Assembly (NCBI RefSeq): GCF_026745355.1
Contig: NC_079202.1
Coordinates: forward strand, 40,851,215-40,915,214
DNA from: Beta vulgaris subsp. vulgaris
Taxonomy: Eukaryota > Streptophyta > Magnoliopsida > Caryophyllales > Amaranthaceae
DNA length: 64,000 nt
Direction of reading: 5' to 3'
This document shows positions 1 to 11,266 of this stretch, piece by piece; the first letter of the stretch is position 1; every line of letters begins with the position of its first letter. Made by a program: the position numbers and the translations under genes. The notes under the pieces are model-generated. The model was not told the DNA's origin. It did not search any database and saw only the letters and a list, made by a program, of their open reading frames with translations.

Positions 1-1178
1 TGTTAGTTGAGAACAAGCACTTAAGAAACTACAAGAGGGGGGGGTGAATTATAGTTGGGGAGATTTTCTAACTTTTTACGGAAATAAAAGAATGATTGAC
101 TAAGAAAGAGATAATGCATAAACAAGAAACAAATAAGAACACGGAATTTTTACAAGGAAAACTTCCTAGGCCCAATAGGAAGAAAAACCTTGACCACGAG
201 GGATTTTGAATCAATTCTCTTGAATAACTTTAGGCCAAAATACTCTCTTTTGTACAACCTAAACTCGGACCTACTCTGTTCCTCTAGGAACTGGTTCCCA
301 GTCAACTTGTTCCCCCTGAACAGTTGACTTTCTCTCTCTTGACTTTACTCAAAGTCTTTTCTCTTTCTCTCTTCTCTTTCTCTTTCTCTTTTTCTCTCTA
401 AATGATTACAGATTTAGATTCACTCAACCCAATCTATAATACACTAAGTAATAATGAAAGAAGAGTAAAACCGAATACACTTTCACTAAGATATTACACT
501 TAAAATTCTGAAAGCATACATTAAAGGATTGTTACACAAAACTATTTGTAGAAGACAATCTTCCCATGATCTTCGCCACGATCTTCTCCACGATCTTAAT
601 GAAGCTTGAATTCAGCCACACTCCTTCCATGATCTATCCGTTGTAAATTTACGTTGGGAGTAAGTTGGTTAGTTTCCACATGTTCAGCCACTAACACACG
701 CGCACTCACTTTCCCACGCCTTGTAAGTAGGTGGGTTGTTGTGGTTCCTAAAAACTAGGAACTACCTCAGCTTATCCACTTTAGGCGCTTGTTAGGTTAG
801 ATTTTGACGGCTCTTCTACCAGAATTCTATCCAAAAAGTTGCGCACATATCCAAAAAGCTGCGCATAAACTAACTTCACAGAATATTATGGAATCATAAA
901 ATATCACAATTTTTACATCCATAATATAAACGGTTTTGTCACAAATAAAGTTTAACAACTTAATTTTTGATTAATCTCCGAATCAATTCTCCAGAAGTTA
1001 TTTAACATATTATTTGTGATTACTAAAAGATAATAAATAAAAAGAATAAATCGAATTTATAAACTAAGTTCAAACAACTAAATCTAATAACATAAAATAA
1101 ACTAATAACACACGAATAAGCACTAAACTAAATTAAACAAAGTTAATTATTTGTCATTATCAAAATAGTGAAACAACA
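1..1178 (-). mobile_element. Putative solo LTR related to the 2 kb Copia LTR at 43548
   Basis: The segment begins TGTTAGTTGAGAAC and ends AAACAACA, giving the TG...CA ends of an LTR. It shares landmarks, in the same order, with the LTR at 43548-45610: 'ctacaagaggggg' followed by 'gtgaatt', then 'tttttac', then 'gaagaaaaacc', and near the end a 'cat/ttatcaaaata' block. It is diverged and about half as long. A Copia reverse transcriptase reading frame starts immediately after it, so it appears to sit inside that gene. The upstream target-site copy lies outside the window and cannot be checked. Strand is given by analogy with the full-length relative. No coding capacity is seen. Confidence 0.5.
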
Positions 1179-2489
1179 GGAAGGAGTAGATTATAATGAG
1201 TTTTTCTCACCAGTACTCAGGCATACTTCCATCAGGGTGCTACTAGCAATAGATGCACATCAGGATCTTGAACTTGAGCAACTAGATGTGAAAACAACTT
1301 TCCTACATGGGGAGTTGGAAGAGGAGATTTATATGACTCAACCAGATGGGTTCCAAGTTCCTGGAAAAGAAGATTATGTTTGCAGATTGAAGAAGTCCTT
1401 GTATGGACTAAAGCTGTCTCCTAGGCAGTGTTATAAGAGGTTTGACAGTTACATGATTGAGTTAGGCTACAACAGGAGTCTGTATGATTGTTGTGTGTAT
1501 CACAACAAGCTGTGTGATGGGTCTTTTATATATCTGGTCCTGTATGTAGATAATATGCTCATAGCTGCAAAAGCTAAGTCTGATATTCAGAGGTTGAAGG
1601 GTCTTCTCAGTGCGTAGTTTGAGATGAAGATTTGGGTGCTGGAAGAAGATTTTGGGGATGGAGATCTATAGGGAAAGAAGTCAGGAAAACTTTTCTTGTC
1701 ACAGAAAGGTTATATTAGAAGATTCGTCAAGGTTTGGCATGACAACACTAAGCCTATAGACACTCCAAGTGCTTCAATAATCATTGTCTGTGCTTTTGCA
1801 CCCAGACTGCTGAGGAGAAGGAGTACATGAGTCGGGTTCCTATGCTAGTGCAGTAGGGAGTTTATGTAGCTATGGTTTGCACTAGGCCGGATCTTGCACA
1901 TGCAGTTAGTGTTGTTAGTAGGTTCATGGGTGACCTGGTAAGGAGCATGCAGGCAGTCAAGAGGATTTTTCGTTACCTTAGAGGTACATCTGACATTGGT
2001 CTTATTTATGGGAATGATACTCAGTGTTTAGTCACTGGTTATTCTGATTCTGATTATGCTGGAGATGTTGACAGTAGGAGGTCAATGACTGGTTATGTTT
2101 TGACTCTTGGTGGTTCTGTCGTTAGTTGGAAGGCAACTTTGCAGGCTACAGTTACTTTGTCTACTACTGAAGCAAAGTACATGGCGTTGACAGCAGCTGC
2201 TAAAGAGGGGATATGGCTAAAGGGGCAAGTTAGTGATCTCGGTTTACATCACGATCCGGCTACTGTGTATTGTGACAGTCTGAGTGCAATATGCTTAGCC
2301 AAGAATCAAGTCCATTATGAGAGGACTAAGCATATTGATGTGAGATATCATTTCCTGAGGACTGAGACTAGAATTAAAGTGAAGAAAGTAGGAAATGTCG
2401 ATAATCCTGCTGATATGTTCACCAAGCCGGTTCCGCAGAGTAATAAGTTTCAATATTGTTTGGACTTACTCAATATTCGTGATTGTTAG
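1168..2489 (+). pseudogene. Ty1/Copia reverse transcriptase-RNase H, truncated and broken
   Basis: Two open blocks (1168-1617 and 1872-2489) belong to one Copia pol polyprotein. The first has the RT hallmarks EGVDYNEFFSPV, QLDVKTTFLHGELEEEIYM and SLYGLKLSPRQCYKRFD. The catalytic YVDD box is mutated to YVDN (LYVDNML). Between the blocks the frame is interrupted by stops around 1617, 1669 and 1828. The second block is the connection plus RNase H: YSDSDYAGDVDSRRS, STTEAKYMAL, a CDS motif and KHIDVRYHFLR. It ends at the expected C-terminus with a TAG stop. Gag, protease and integrase are absent. It is followed by a polypurine tract and 3' LTR, so this is the 3' part of a plus-strand Copia element that can no longer encode an active enzyme. 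Confidence 0.9.
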
Positions 2490-2630
2490 TTGCCCTCTTG
2501 GGGCAATTCTGGGGTCCTTAGGGACTAATCTGATCTGGTTGTCTTTTGGGACAAATCTAGTTGAAGGGAGATTCTGGGCGTTGTGATCAATGCATATGTT
2601 TTCGGGTTTTATGGTGAGAGGATTCAAGTC

Positions 2631-2642
2631 AAGGTGGAGGTT
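2631..2642 (+). other. Polypurine tract of the Copia relic
   Basis: AAGGTGGAGGTT lies directly before the TGTG start of the 3' LTR. It matches the usual plant Copia tract (AAGGTGGAGATT) that primes plus-strand DNA synthesis. Confidence 0.7.
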
Positions 2643-3029
2643 TGTGAAAATATGCCTTGAATCGTTATAGTAGAGCTATCTAAGATTTGACGACTCACGG
2701 ATTGCAGCACGACTCGCGGCCAAAATCGTCGAGAGCTTACCGCGACTCGCGGCCAGCTCCGCGACTCGCGCTTTTGCGAGAACTCTTCGACGCGTGTTTT
2801 AGTTAAGAGTTATTAGCCAGGTTAAATTTCTATTTAACCTAATATCGTTTATTCGACTAAGATAGCATATATAATATCTGTAACTTTGTTTTTCCTCACA
2901 TCATCATCAATAAAATATTCTCTCTCTTTGTCGTGGACGTAGCCAAATTGGTGAACCACGTAATTCTGTTGTCTGTTTTTCATTGTTTTTGCATTCGTTA
3001 TTTGTTTCTCTCTCACGTCCGTTATAACA
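2643..3029 (+). mobile_element. 3' LTR of the plus-strand Copia relic
   Basis: It starts TGTGAAAATATGCC right after the polypurine tract and ends GTTATAACA, giving TG...CA ends and 387 bp. The segment 'gtggacgtagccaaattggt' followed by 'gaaccacgta' and 'ctcacgtccgttataaca' is typical of this class of plant Copia LTR. A GC-rich patch at 2685-2780 repeats the word cgactcgcgg several times. The partner 5' LTR is outside the window, so the target-site duplication cannot be checked. Confidence 0.65.
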
Positions 3030-4771
3030 CATATAATAAAAGAATTTCCTTCAGCACTCACTAAGAAAACTGACGAATGTTTAGCTATGCCCTGTTGCAA
3101 GCAATTGTTTAAGAAACCACTAAAAATTGGATGAAAAGAATTAACATGATTTCCTACTAACTTCTGAAAGATCGACTTGTCGACACTAAGTACATCAACC
3201 CAACATCAAATTTCGATAATTCTAAGCTCATATGGAAAGTTTTCTATTGCAATAAACAATCATAGAAAAAATAGATATGTCTCTTACATACCTGTGCATA
3301 GTGAGTAGTGACAGATCTACGATTTTCAAATCGGGGGTACTTTGATTAATTGTCGAAAATGACCAGTCAATTAATTCAAACTAATTCATAAACACATGAA
3401 AGTTGACCTGATTCCTATATACTAGTACTAAATACTATGATATTACAGGTTCAAAATTGACCAAATATATAAATTAAAAGCAAATTAGTCTAGTTTGTAA
3501 AACAAGGGTTATATATCTCTATTATATGGAGCCTAACTCACTGTCTAAGTGCCTTAAAAAATAAAAATCAACAACATAACAATAAAATTTGTTTCCCTAA
3601 AGAAAACAGAGAAATTAAACTAACAGAAATCCAGCGACCAACAGTGGCAATGCCGGCAAACGTTTCCAAGTAGCAACAACGACGTCGAGGGAGCGAGGTG
3701 GGATTGTGCAGTGGCGCCGACGGTAGACGACACTCCAACAGTTATGGGTTGTAATGCGACGGCGGACGACACTTCGGCAGATGACATAATCTCTCATATC
3801 TGACGTGTGAGTTCTGAGAAAGTGAGGACAGAGAAGTAACGCTTCTCGTCCTCTTTCCCATACTGTTGGTATTTTTTATTTTTAATTTTAAAAATAATTT
3901 TCATTCTAATGAAAGTTAGAGACTAGAGAAAGACAGAAGAAAAGAAAAGTTGAAAAAGTAAAAGTAAGAAATGACAACTGTCAACTATCCTAAAGTAAGT
4001 TGAAAAGTTATACTGTTAGGCAATGCTCTTTCTTTTCTGCAAAAAGAAAAAAATGACAACTGTCAACTTCCCGATTTCAAGCTCTTTAATCAAAAATTTG
4101 TGATTGTTGTAACTATCTCGTTATTGATGGTTGTTTTCATCCCCTAGTTATCTATAAATGTAGATAACTCTTCGTCTTTCATCTGCAAAAAGTACTTTAG
4201 ATCTGCAAAAATTAGTAGCATGGTTAGCATTAAAATCACTCAAATGTCAGGGCTATGAGCCTAGGAGAAGAGTAATGGGGCCTATTTTCATCATTTCACT
4301 ACTTAATTCGTTCTTAATTTGGATTAGGTGGCTCCAATTCATGAGATTTAAGTACAAAATCGAAAGAGGGTTAGGGTTCTGCTGTTTATTGATGGGACTG
4401 TTCGTTTATATCTTTTTGAGTGCTTGGATCAAGGTGTCTTCATTATTTTTGGTTTTAAGGTCATTATTTCTTTGAGGAAGCAGTCTGCCTTTTGCGAAAA
4501 GCAGAAGTCTTTTGTGTCTGGTGGAGTTTTCTCCATTATTCAGCTAATTCATTAAATGCGATTGGAAATTTCTCTGGTAAGTTTAATTCAGAAGTGGAGT
4601 TCAGGGTTTTTTGCCCTAAATTTTTTGGCTATAAAAGGTGGAGAATTCAGGTAATCTTTCACTTCACTCCAAGTTCTGTTATCTCGGTCTTTCTCTCGAA
4701 AAATTTCCTTCCTTGGTGATCGCCTGTCTTTCTATTGCAATTTTCTTTGTGAGTTAGTGTGCTCTATTATC
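3030..4771. other. Non-coding AT-rich stretch, possible LINE 5' region
   Basis: I recognise no gene here. Short ORFs at 3615-3797, 4275-4475 and 4492-4719 resemble no family. The words 'aaatgacaactgtcaact' occur at about 3969 and again at about 4049. The part nearest 4771 may be the 5' untranslated region of the LINE that follows, but I found no defined 5' end. Confidence 0.4.
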
Positions 4772-6400
4772 ATGTTAGTTCCTAAATCTTTTAAAGATCT
4801 TATTTTATCTGAGCCTGCTGGAGGTAATGGTATGTCCTTGGATACCAATTCTCCTATTGCTGTGGTTGTCCCTATTCATATGTTACTGGGTCATCCCATG
4901 TTCTGGTTCTGCTAAGCTGGGTGTAAGTGATTAAACTGACCCCCCCTTTTTTCCTGATGTCATTAATGTTGATGATTTGCCTCAAGTTAAAAAAAGATGT
5001 AGAGGATCTCTTTAAGTCTTGTTTGATAGGTAAAATGCTAGGTAATCCTATTGATTTGCGTACTATGATCACTAGAACGATAGTCGAATGGAAATTCTGT
5101 AAGGGTGAAATTGAATTCATGGATATGAGTGATCAATGGGTGATGATTAGATTTGCTAATTCTGGAGATCTTTATCTTGTGTGGTTTGAAAGACCATGGC
5201 ATGTGCAGGGAGAACTTTTTGTTCTCCAACCGTGGCGTGCTAACTTGGATTCTTATATTGAGGAGTTGAAATAGGTGGACCTGTGGGTTAGGATTCCAAG
5301 GTTTCTTATTAAAATTGTTAAATCTTGAGTTTGTGGCTAACTTGTTGGCTTCTAATAATGTGGGAACTTTTGTTAAACTTGATGCAAGACCTCTTTTAAA
5401 GCATAAAACTCATTTTGCTAGGGTTTGTGTGATAGTTGATATTACAGAACCTTTGTTAGAATATGCTGAAGTTGTCAGGGCTGGTGGCAGTACTAGTGGC
5501 TATGTTTTGTGGTATGAAAATTTTTCTATTGGTTGTTCATTTTGTGGTGGTGATGATCATAGTATTGAGAAGTGCACTCTGGTTTACCCTCCTCGGAAAG
5601 AAGTAACAGTTAGGCTTCTTAAGAAACATAAAAAGAAATGGTTTGTAAACTTCCTTGAAAATGCTTCAAGGCAAGCTAAGTCTCTCACTACAGCTGAGCA
5701 AGCTAATGTAGTAGAGGTAAGGCCTAAGCATGTTCCTAGAAATCTCATGTTTCTGTTGTCGGACCTGGTGTTTTTCAAAATTCTTCTAGAAAGAAATTTC
5801 ATGCTAAGGTCTTTTCTGGTGTGAAATTTAATCCTGTCCAGAAGGGTATTGTGATGAATGATGTTGAAAATGTTGGGGCTGGGAAAGTTGCTGCTTTGAG
5901 CATGCCAAAGGCTAATGAGAAAGGTAAATCTTTAATGATTTTTGATGCTATTAATGTGGAGTCTTCTGATGATGAGCCTAACTGTAAGGCATTAACTCCC
6001 TCTCCTAATCCCTCTCTTGACTCCCATGTCAAGCCTTGGGCTGCTTTGAAGTGTATTGAATCAGTTTCTGAGTCTGGGCTATTGCTTCTCCATCCCCCTG
6101 CCAATGATGAAATTATTTCTCCTGTCCCTCTAAGAGTTGTGTACCAAACAAATTTGTTTGCTGGGAATTATAATGAGGATGCTGATTATTTTCTCCCTAA
6201 GGAGAATGACCTTCTTGACATTGATGACACCTTTTCTGGTGTTGAAGAGGGCACATATATTATTGATGAGCAGCAGGATGATGATGATGCTATGATAGAT
6301 GACTATCTGTCTGAGCCTGAAAATTCTTTTCACACTATTATTTCTTAGGCATTTATGATCAAGCAAATTGAGGGAATTGAGGTTGAAGAGGCTAGTCATG
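4772..6400 (+). pseudogene. LINE ORF1 (nucleic-acid-binding protein), frameshifted
   Basis: This is the ORF1 protein of a plant L1-type non-LTR retrotransposon, which coats the element RNA. A likely start is ATG at 4772 (MLVPKSFKDLIL). The frame then shifts several times, and recognisable pieces lie at 4927-5274, 5315-5824 and 5821-6348. The middle of the DUF4283-like domain includes RTMITRTIVEWKF, WVMIRFANSGDLYLVWFERPW and FVLQPWRANLD. A zinc knuckle of the form C-x2-C-x4-H-x4-C (CSFCGGDDHSIEKC) lies near 5539-5580. The C-terminal part is acidic (EQQDDDDAMIDDY). The gene continues beyond a solo LTR at 6401. Stops and shifts show it is dead. Confidence 0.85.
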
Positions 6401-7999
6401 TGTAATACTCCGTATTTTTGGAGTTAACTCTTTATAAATAAGAAATATAAAGAATATAATTGAAAGGTATTTTAGCATTATTTACAAGAAAATAATAGAA
6501 TAATAATAATACAATTTGAGTATGTTTACAACTTTAACGTAATTCTATTATAGTCCAGTTTAGTTTAATTTCGGAATTTAAAAGATCAAACTGAGTCCTA
6601 CTTGACCTAGATATTCCATACTATAAATAGAGAGAATAAGAATAAAAAATCAGATAAATTCAGAAACCCTAAATTATTCTCTCCTCTCTCAGCTGACCTC
6701 TCTCCTCCCTCAGCCGTTTCTCTCTCTCAGTTTCTCTCTCCTTCTCCCTCGTCAACCTACTCGGAATCTCGTCGCCTGCTCGAGTGTGCGCGAGAAGGCG
6801 GTGCAACAAGCAGCGAGGGTGTGCGTGCGGAGTTCGAGTGTGAGCGAGCGTGTGTGGTCGTGGTTCGAGGTGTGCGAGTATCGCTGTGGTGTGTGCGACG
6901 AGTTTTGAAGGTGGTGCGAGAAAGTTGTGCGGCGAGTGCTCGGGTGTGCGTGCGAAGTGGGAGAAGAAGTTCGACGTGCTATGCGACGAGCGAGGTTGTG
7001 GCTCGAGTGGGGTACGAGTGTGGTGTGCGAGTCGCGCAAGGGTCGAGGGTCGTGGTGCGTGCGTGCGAGCCGGGTGAAGTGTGGTGGTGCGAAGCAAGGG
7101 GAGAGGCTCAAGGGTGTGCGTCGTTGCCGGAAGTTTGTCGCCGGAGTCGGTTGCCGGCGAGTTTAGCGGTATTAAAACCTAATATGTTTAGTATATATTA
7201 TATTAGTTTTAATATGTATTATTCTATTTTTCTATTAATTTAAGTTGTAAGTAATTAATTTGTAATTTGAGTAAATTAGTAATTAATTAAGTTGTATAAT
7301 TAGTTTAAGTTATTAATCTGATTAAGTTGTAAATTTGATTTAATGTGTTGTAATTAAGGTGGGAAGTAAAGAAAGTAGATTATTGTTCATTAGTTGGAAG
7401 TTATAACCTTGCTATTCAAACCTGGTATTTGGAGTATTGGACATATAACTTGAATGGACTTGGTAAAGGTGTTAGGTGATTAAACTAACTAAAATAAGTT
7501 TGGCTCACTAACATTGACTCTTAAAAGACGCTAAGCTCAATAGAATAGAAAAGAAAAGGAAGTTATAAAACAATGAGATTAGCTATCGTTTATACTTCGA
7601 ATTACTAAGTCGTTATAGCTAGTCACGTTTTAGTTGATAATATTATCAAGGACGTAGCACTGAAGTACTTACTACAATGGGGAGCAGACTAGGTGTATTG
7701 GTGCTGCTGCATGATACCGAGCATACGGGGGTAGTCATTATATTTGAACTCTATAGTGTTTTATTAAGTATTATAAGATTATTATGATTTACTTAATTAA
7801 TTAGTGTGTGGTTTGAACAAAAGGGGTTGTTGATGATTCCCGAGTTGTAGTTACTTTTTATTTCCGCTGCATTTCAGTTTCGAGACATTGATTTGAGTTA
7901 ACATTTCTTTTAGTAAGACTTGCGTTTCATCGCGACGGTAACACTCCCAAAGTCGATGCGACGTAGTCGTAGACGTGTATGGATTTTGGGGGTGTTACA
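6401..7999 (+). mobile_element. Solo LTR, Ty3/gypsy-like, inserted in the LINE
   Basis: The 1599 bp segment starts TGTAATACTCC and ends GGGTGTTACA, so its ends are near-perfect inverted repeats of TGTAACACCC as in many plant chromovirus LTRs. It is bounded by a 5 bp direct duplication, tcatg, at 6396-6400 and 8000-8004. LINE sequence flanks both sides. There is no internal region, so recombination between two LTRs probably removed it. A G-rich block at 6780-7170 gives overlapping long frames on both strands, with Arg/Val/Cys-rich or His/Thr/Arg-rich translations that look like composition artefacts, not genes. Confidence 0.9.
6621..6630 (+). promoter_or_regulatory. TATA box of the solo LTR
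   Basis: CTATAAATAG is followed about 40 bp downstream by a pyrimidine-rich leader (ctctcctctctcagc). This suits an LTR promoter reading rightward and is the reason the LTR is placed on the plus strand. Confidence 0.5.
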
Positions 8000-8004
8000 T
8001 CATG

Positions 8005-8667
8005 TGAATCCATTCTACATCAAGCTCAGCCAAGAGGAGAAAGGTATGCAAGGAGGATGATTCTGTCTCATTTGGCTTGAAGAGGGGCTGGGTTTAATCA
8101 AGACCTGTCTTCCACCTGCCATCTTTTTGATGAATGTAAGTTTTTGTATCATTAGGGGCTGCAAGAGGTATCTTGCAATGGAAGAAGTTAAAGACTTTTG
8201 TAAATGTAATAATGTGCAAATTATGGTTGTTTGTGAAACCAAAGTGCAATCCTCTCCCTTTGAGGGGAGTGTAAAGGCATTGTGATTTCACTAAATTTGA
8301 TTATGTCCCCACTATTGGTTTGGCAGGTGGATTATGGTGTTTATGGAAGGATAACCCTTCTAATCCATTTATTTGAAAGTGATTTATAAATCTAGTCAGT
8401 TTATGGCTTGTTCAATTGAAGTTTTATCTATGAACTACTCCTTTATTGCTATTTTTGTATATGCTCCACCCAACCATGCTTTAAAACAAGAATTTTGGGA
8501 GGAGCTGATTGCTTATTTAAGTTTATTAGATTTGCCTTTTATGGTTTTGGGCGATTTCAATGAGTTGAGTTCAAGTAATGATAAATTAGGAGGAGCTCAA
8601 TTTAGATATTCTCGACTTAATTACATGAATTTACTGTTTGAATCAATTGAATGTGTTGAGTTACGTA
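8005..8667 (+). pseudogene. LINE ORF2, start of endonuclease domain
   Basis: This is the apurinic-type endonuclease that nicks the target in L1-like elements. Broken frames at 8130-8290 read RGCKRYLAMEEVKDFC and MVVCETKVQ, the usual start of the domain. The longest open piece (8373-8735) carries IFVYAPPN and PFMVLGDFNEL with a DKLGG-type motif, where GDFN is the conserved endonuclease block. LINE coding stops at 8667, where the CACTA-like element begins; the last residues of that open frame are read from the transposon. The LINE resumes after 12490. Confidence 0.8.
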
Positions 8668-8687
8668 ACTACTACAAAAGGAGTGTT

Positions 8688-8910
8688 ATGGCGACGCTTT
8701 TTAACCCATTTAGCGACGCCAAAAAGCGTCGCTAAATTTGCTTGCGACGCTGTCTAAAAGCGTCGTGTCAATTGAGTCGGTAATTCGCGACACGTAAAAG
8801 CGTCGCCATTCTCGACGCTTAACATAGTCCCCAATGATTTTCGTTGCGTAAAAGCGTCTCCGTTCGCGTTGACTTGCAGCACCCTGTTGCCTCTAAATCT
8901 AGACGCTTTT
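8688..8910. repeat. Left subterminal repeats of the CACTA-like element
   Basis: Copies of gcgacgc, gcgtcgc and aaaagcgtc are spaced every 15-40 bp, including the small hairpin agcgacgcc/ggcgtcgct-type block at about 8711-8735. Such arrays are the usual transposase-binding regions of CACTA elements. The matching right-hand array is weaker, at about 12350-12465. Confidence 0.7.
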
Positions 8911-9239
8911 TGGCGTCGTTAAATAACAAACTAGAAACACCCTTCTCAATCCCCTTTTTCAGTATAAACAACAATGCAAGAGTAAAGTAAATAATATAAT
9001 ATATATAGTAATTTAGAATATAAAGTCAACAATGGAACTTGAAGATTTCATAAAAATACTTCGAATAATGTATATATTATCGTAAAGATAGTTCGTACAA
9101 TTAAAATCGCTACACACGTTCATCAAATCCTAATACTTCATAACTAATATGTTTTTAAAAATACCACAAAATTACAACACACTAAAAATGTAGTTGTAGC
9201 GTTACAAAGCTAACTAATACTAAAATCTAGCAAAACAAA

Positions 9240-9400
9240 TGACGATAGCCAATTTGAAGCCTCAGGTAGTGTCCTCCTGTTCTTGATCTGTTGGACCTTT
9301 ATTATTTTCGAGTACCTTCAAAAGATGAAAAACATATAAGACCAAAATTATAATTAGCACATGATGCATCTTCATTATTTTCGAGTACCTTCAAAAGGAG
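9240..9400 (-). other. Possible terminal exon and short duplication inside the CACTA-like element
   Basis: On the minus strand, after a possible acceptor, the frame reads VLENNKGPTDQEQEDTT then a stop (about 9263-9315). The word 'ttattttcgagtacctt' followed by 'caaaag' occurs twice, at about 9300 and 9373. The identity of this exon is unknown. It could be the last exon of a transcript running leftward through the captured genes. Confidence 0.3.
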
Positions 9401-9972
9401 ATAAAAAAGACAAAAAAAAAATATAATCAGTAATGATATAATATAAAAGTTTAGAGTTCTTCAAATCGAAAACTATATAATGCAGCTCATATTCTAAACT
9501 TAATGTTTCCATATCTGCAAAACCTCAAAAAGGAAGTTCACAATCTCACTGATAGAAGCAGAACATGATACTCCTACTTATATGCAAACCTCACCGATGG
9601 ATAATACTCAGAGGAACATTACTGCTCACTTGGTTTTGTATGACACAAGTACGGATTAGAATTCAGAGATCTCTGTTGTTAACATCATTCCGTTTAACAT
9701 TCACAGGTCAGTCATTTTCTGAAACTAGGAGATTTTCGGGAGAGTACCCAATCTAACAGATCAAAGGACAAACATATGAGAAGTGATAGCCAATCACGAT
9801 AGAAAGTCGGAAACAATTGAAATTGTAGTACATAACAGAAACTTAATATGAAATGCATATACAGCGAGAAAAGAAAAACACCAAATGAAACAGTGGTAGA
9901 TACAGACAGATGCACAAAAAGAATCGACCTCATAAATGTAAATACTGCATGAAGATCATTTTAGGCATATAC

Positions 9973-10580
9973 CTTTTGGATGACACGACAACCATACATC
10001 TGCAGGCTCAGTGGCAAGATCTCACCTGCAAGTGCCTTAGCTAGGTCCCTCCTCTGATCAGGGGTTCCATACTCAAAGAACTGCAATATATTGAAGGTAA
10101 AGTATTATATTGACGCATACAAACAAGCAAATTATCTTAGTGCAATGAAAAAGGTAGCAACTCCTACCTTTTGAATAACATAATTTCCAAAAACATCCTT
10201 CATCAATTTGGAAGCATGAGGGAGAACTTCTTGAAACACAGATGCCTTGTCCTCAATGCTACAGTTTTCTAGTTTTTGTTGAATAAATCGACTCCCGTGT
10301 TGATCAACACTGAAAGAGGAGTACAAAATCACTTTTATCCTAAAAAAGGTGTTAAAATAATATTGAATCGAAAGATTGCATACTGCAATGAACTTGCCTA
10401 AATTCAACCACATGACCTACAATATCAGATAACTCAAACCTTCTACCTTTACCAGATTTTAGCTCTTCAAGGAAGGAGTAAGGCTTTTGATAATTTAAGT
10501 TATCAAAACCTCTTTGACCTTGCCAACCAGTATAAAAACCTCTTTCATTCTCTAAGAACGCTGGAGCGTATCGACACCAG
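9973..10580 (-). pseudogene. Captured Pumilio (PUF) gene fragment, three exons
   Basis: PUF proteins bind 3' UTRs of mRNAs through about eight 36-residue repeats. Three minus-strand exons are visible. The first, about 10395-10580, reads [12 protein letters not shown] to [18 protein letters not shown] and IVGHVVEF. The second, 10168-10309, carries [16 protein letters not shown] and [12 protein letters not shown]. The third, 9973-10080, carries [17 protein letters not shown] and [13 protein letters not shown]. These match PUF repeats 1-3 of the APUM1-6 group. Frames join across the introns. The first intron appears to use a GC-AG boundary (AG|GCAAGT) and the second is GT-AG. Repeats 4-8 are missing, so this is a gene piece carried by the surrounding transposon, not a working PUF protein. 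Confidence 0.85.
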
Positions 10581-10938
10581 GTTCATAGTTTAGGACATAA
10601 GTTTAAAGTTCAGATAAGTAACCTGAGACACCTAGTCACATACAAAAAACTGTGAATCCAAAAAGGAAGGTCCCCATAGAAGGGTAATCCTGAGCCACTA
10701 GTGCTTCCTTTTAGATCCTAGGTGGCTAGATCACGGCCATTGACCAGAGAGTCTCCTTAAGTAAGCTAAATTTCCATATTCCTTCTGATAAAGAGCATCA
10801 CGATTTCCAAAGCCACAAAAGTATTCAACACGAATTCAAATTCCTCTTCGAATAAGAAAAATCTAAAAAGGAAACGCATACATCATAACGAAGATTCTCC
10901 ATGTCAACTTTGTTTAGCTAACGATGTTTAAAACATAC

Positions 10939-11266
10939 CCAAAAACTCCCCAAAAAAATACAGGGGTGAACCTCAAAGCTCTGGCGATTTGCAAGAACAA
11001 CTTTCCACTAGGCTTCCACCACTTATAGACCTTTGACTGCAAAAGAAAGAATGTAGAGAATGCATTATTATAGACCATAAACGCAAGTTAAAGAATCATC
11101 TTTCTCAAAAAGCTTCGACTAAAATTTTCAACAGAGCACATAGTTAGTGAGCCTGCTAGCATAAACAATAGAAGAGTACCTGACCAAAGCTGAACACAGG
11201 AACCAAAGGACAACCCTTCTCCAAAGCCAGGCGAACAAATCCTTTCCTATTTCTAAGAAAAATTAC
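10939..11266 (-). pseudogene. Captured diacylglycerol acyltransferase 2 (DGAT2) fragment, two exons
   Basis: DGAT2 makes triacylglycerol in the endoplasmic reticulum. Two minus-strand exons are preserved. One (11180-11266, 29 codons) reads [18 protein letters not shown] then [11 protein letters not shown]. The next (10939-11036) reads [16 protein letters not shown] and [11 protein letters not shown]. The intron between them has GT...AG ends on the minus strand. The motif order [19 protein letters not shown] is that of the C-terminal half of plant DGAT2. After WGVFG the sequence has a GTATGT donor and, if unspliced, reaches a stop 9 codons on. The N-terminal membrane segments and the final exon are absent. 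It lies upstream of the Pumilio fragment in the same orientation, about 360 bp apart. Confidence 0.8.

Noticed and set aside
6669..7243. Several long frames on both strands (His/Thr/Arg-rich on minus, Arg/Val/Cys-rich on plus).
   Set aside because: They overlap one another in most frames, come from a GC-rich low-complexity block inside a solo LTR, and show no domain or splice structure.
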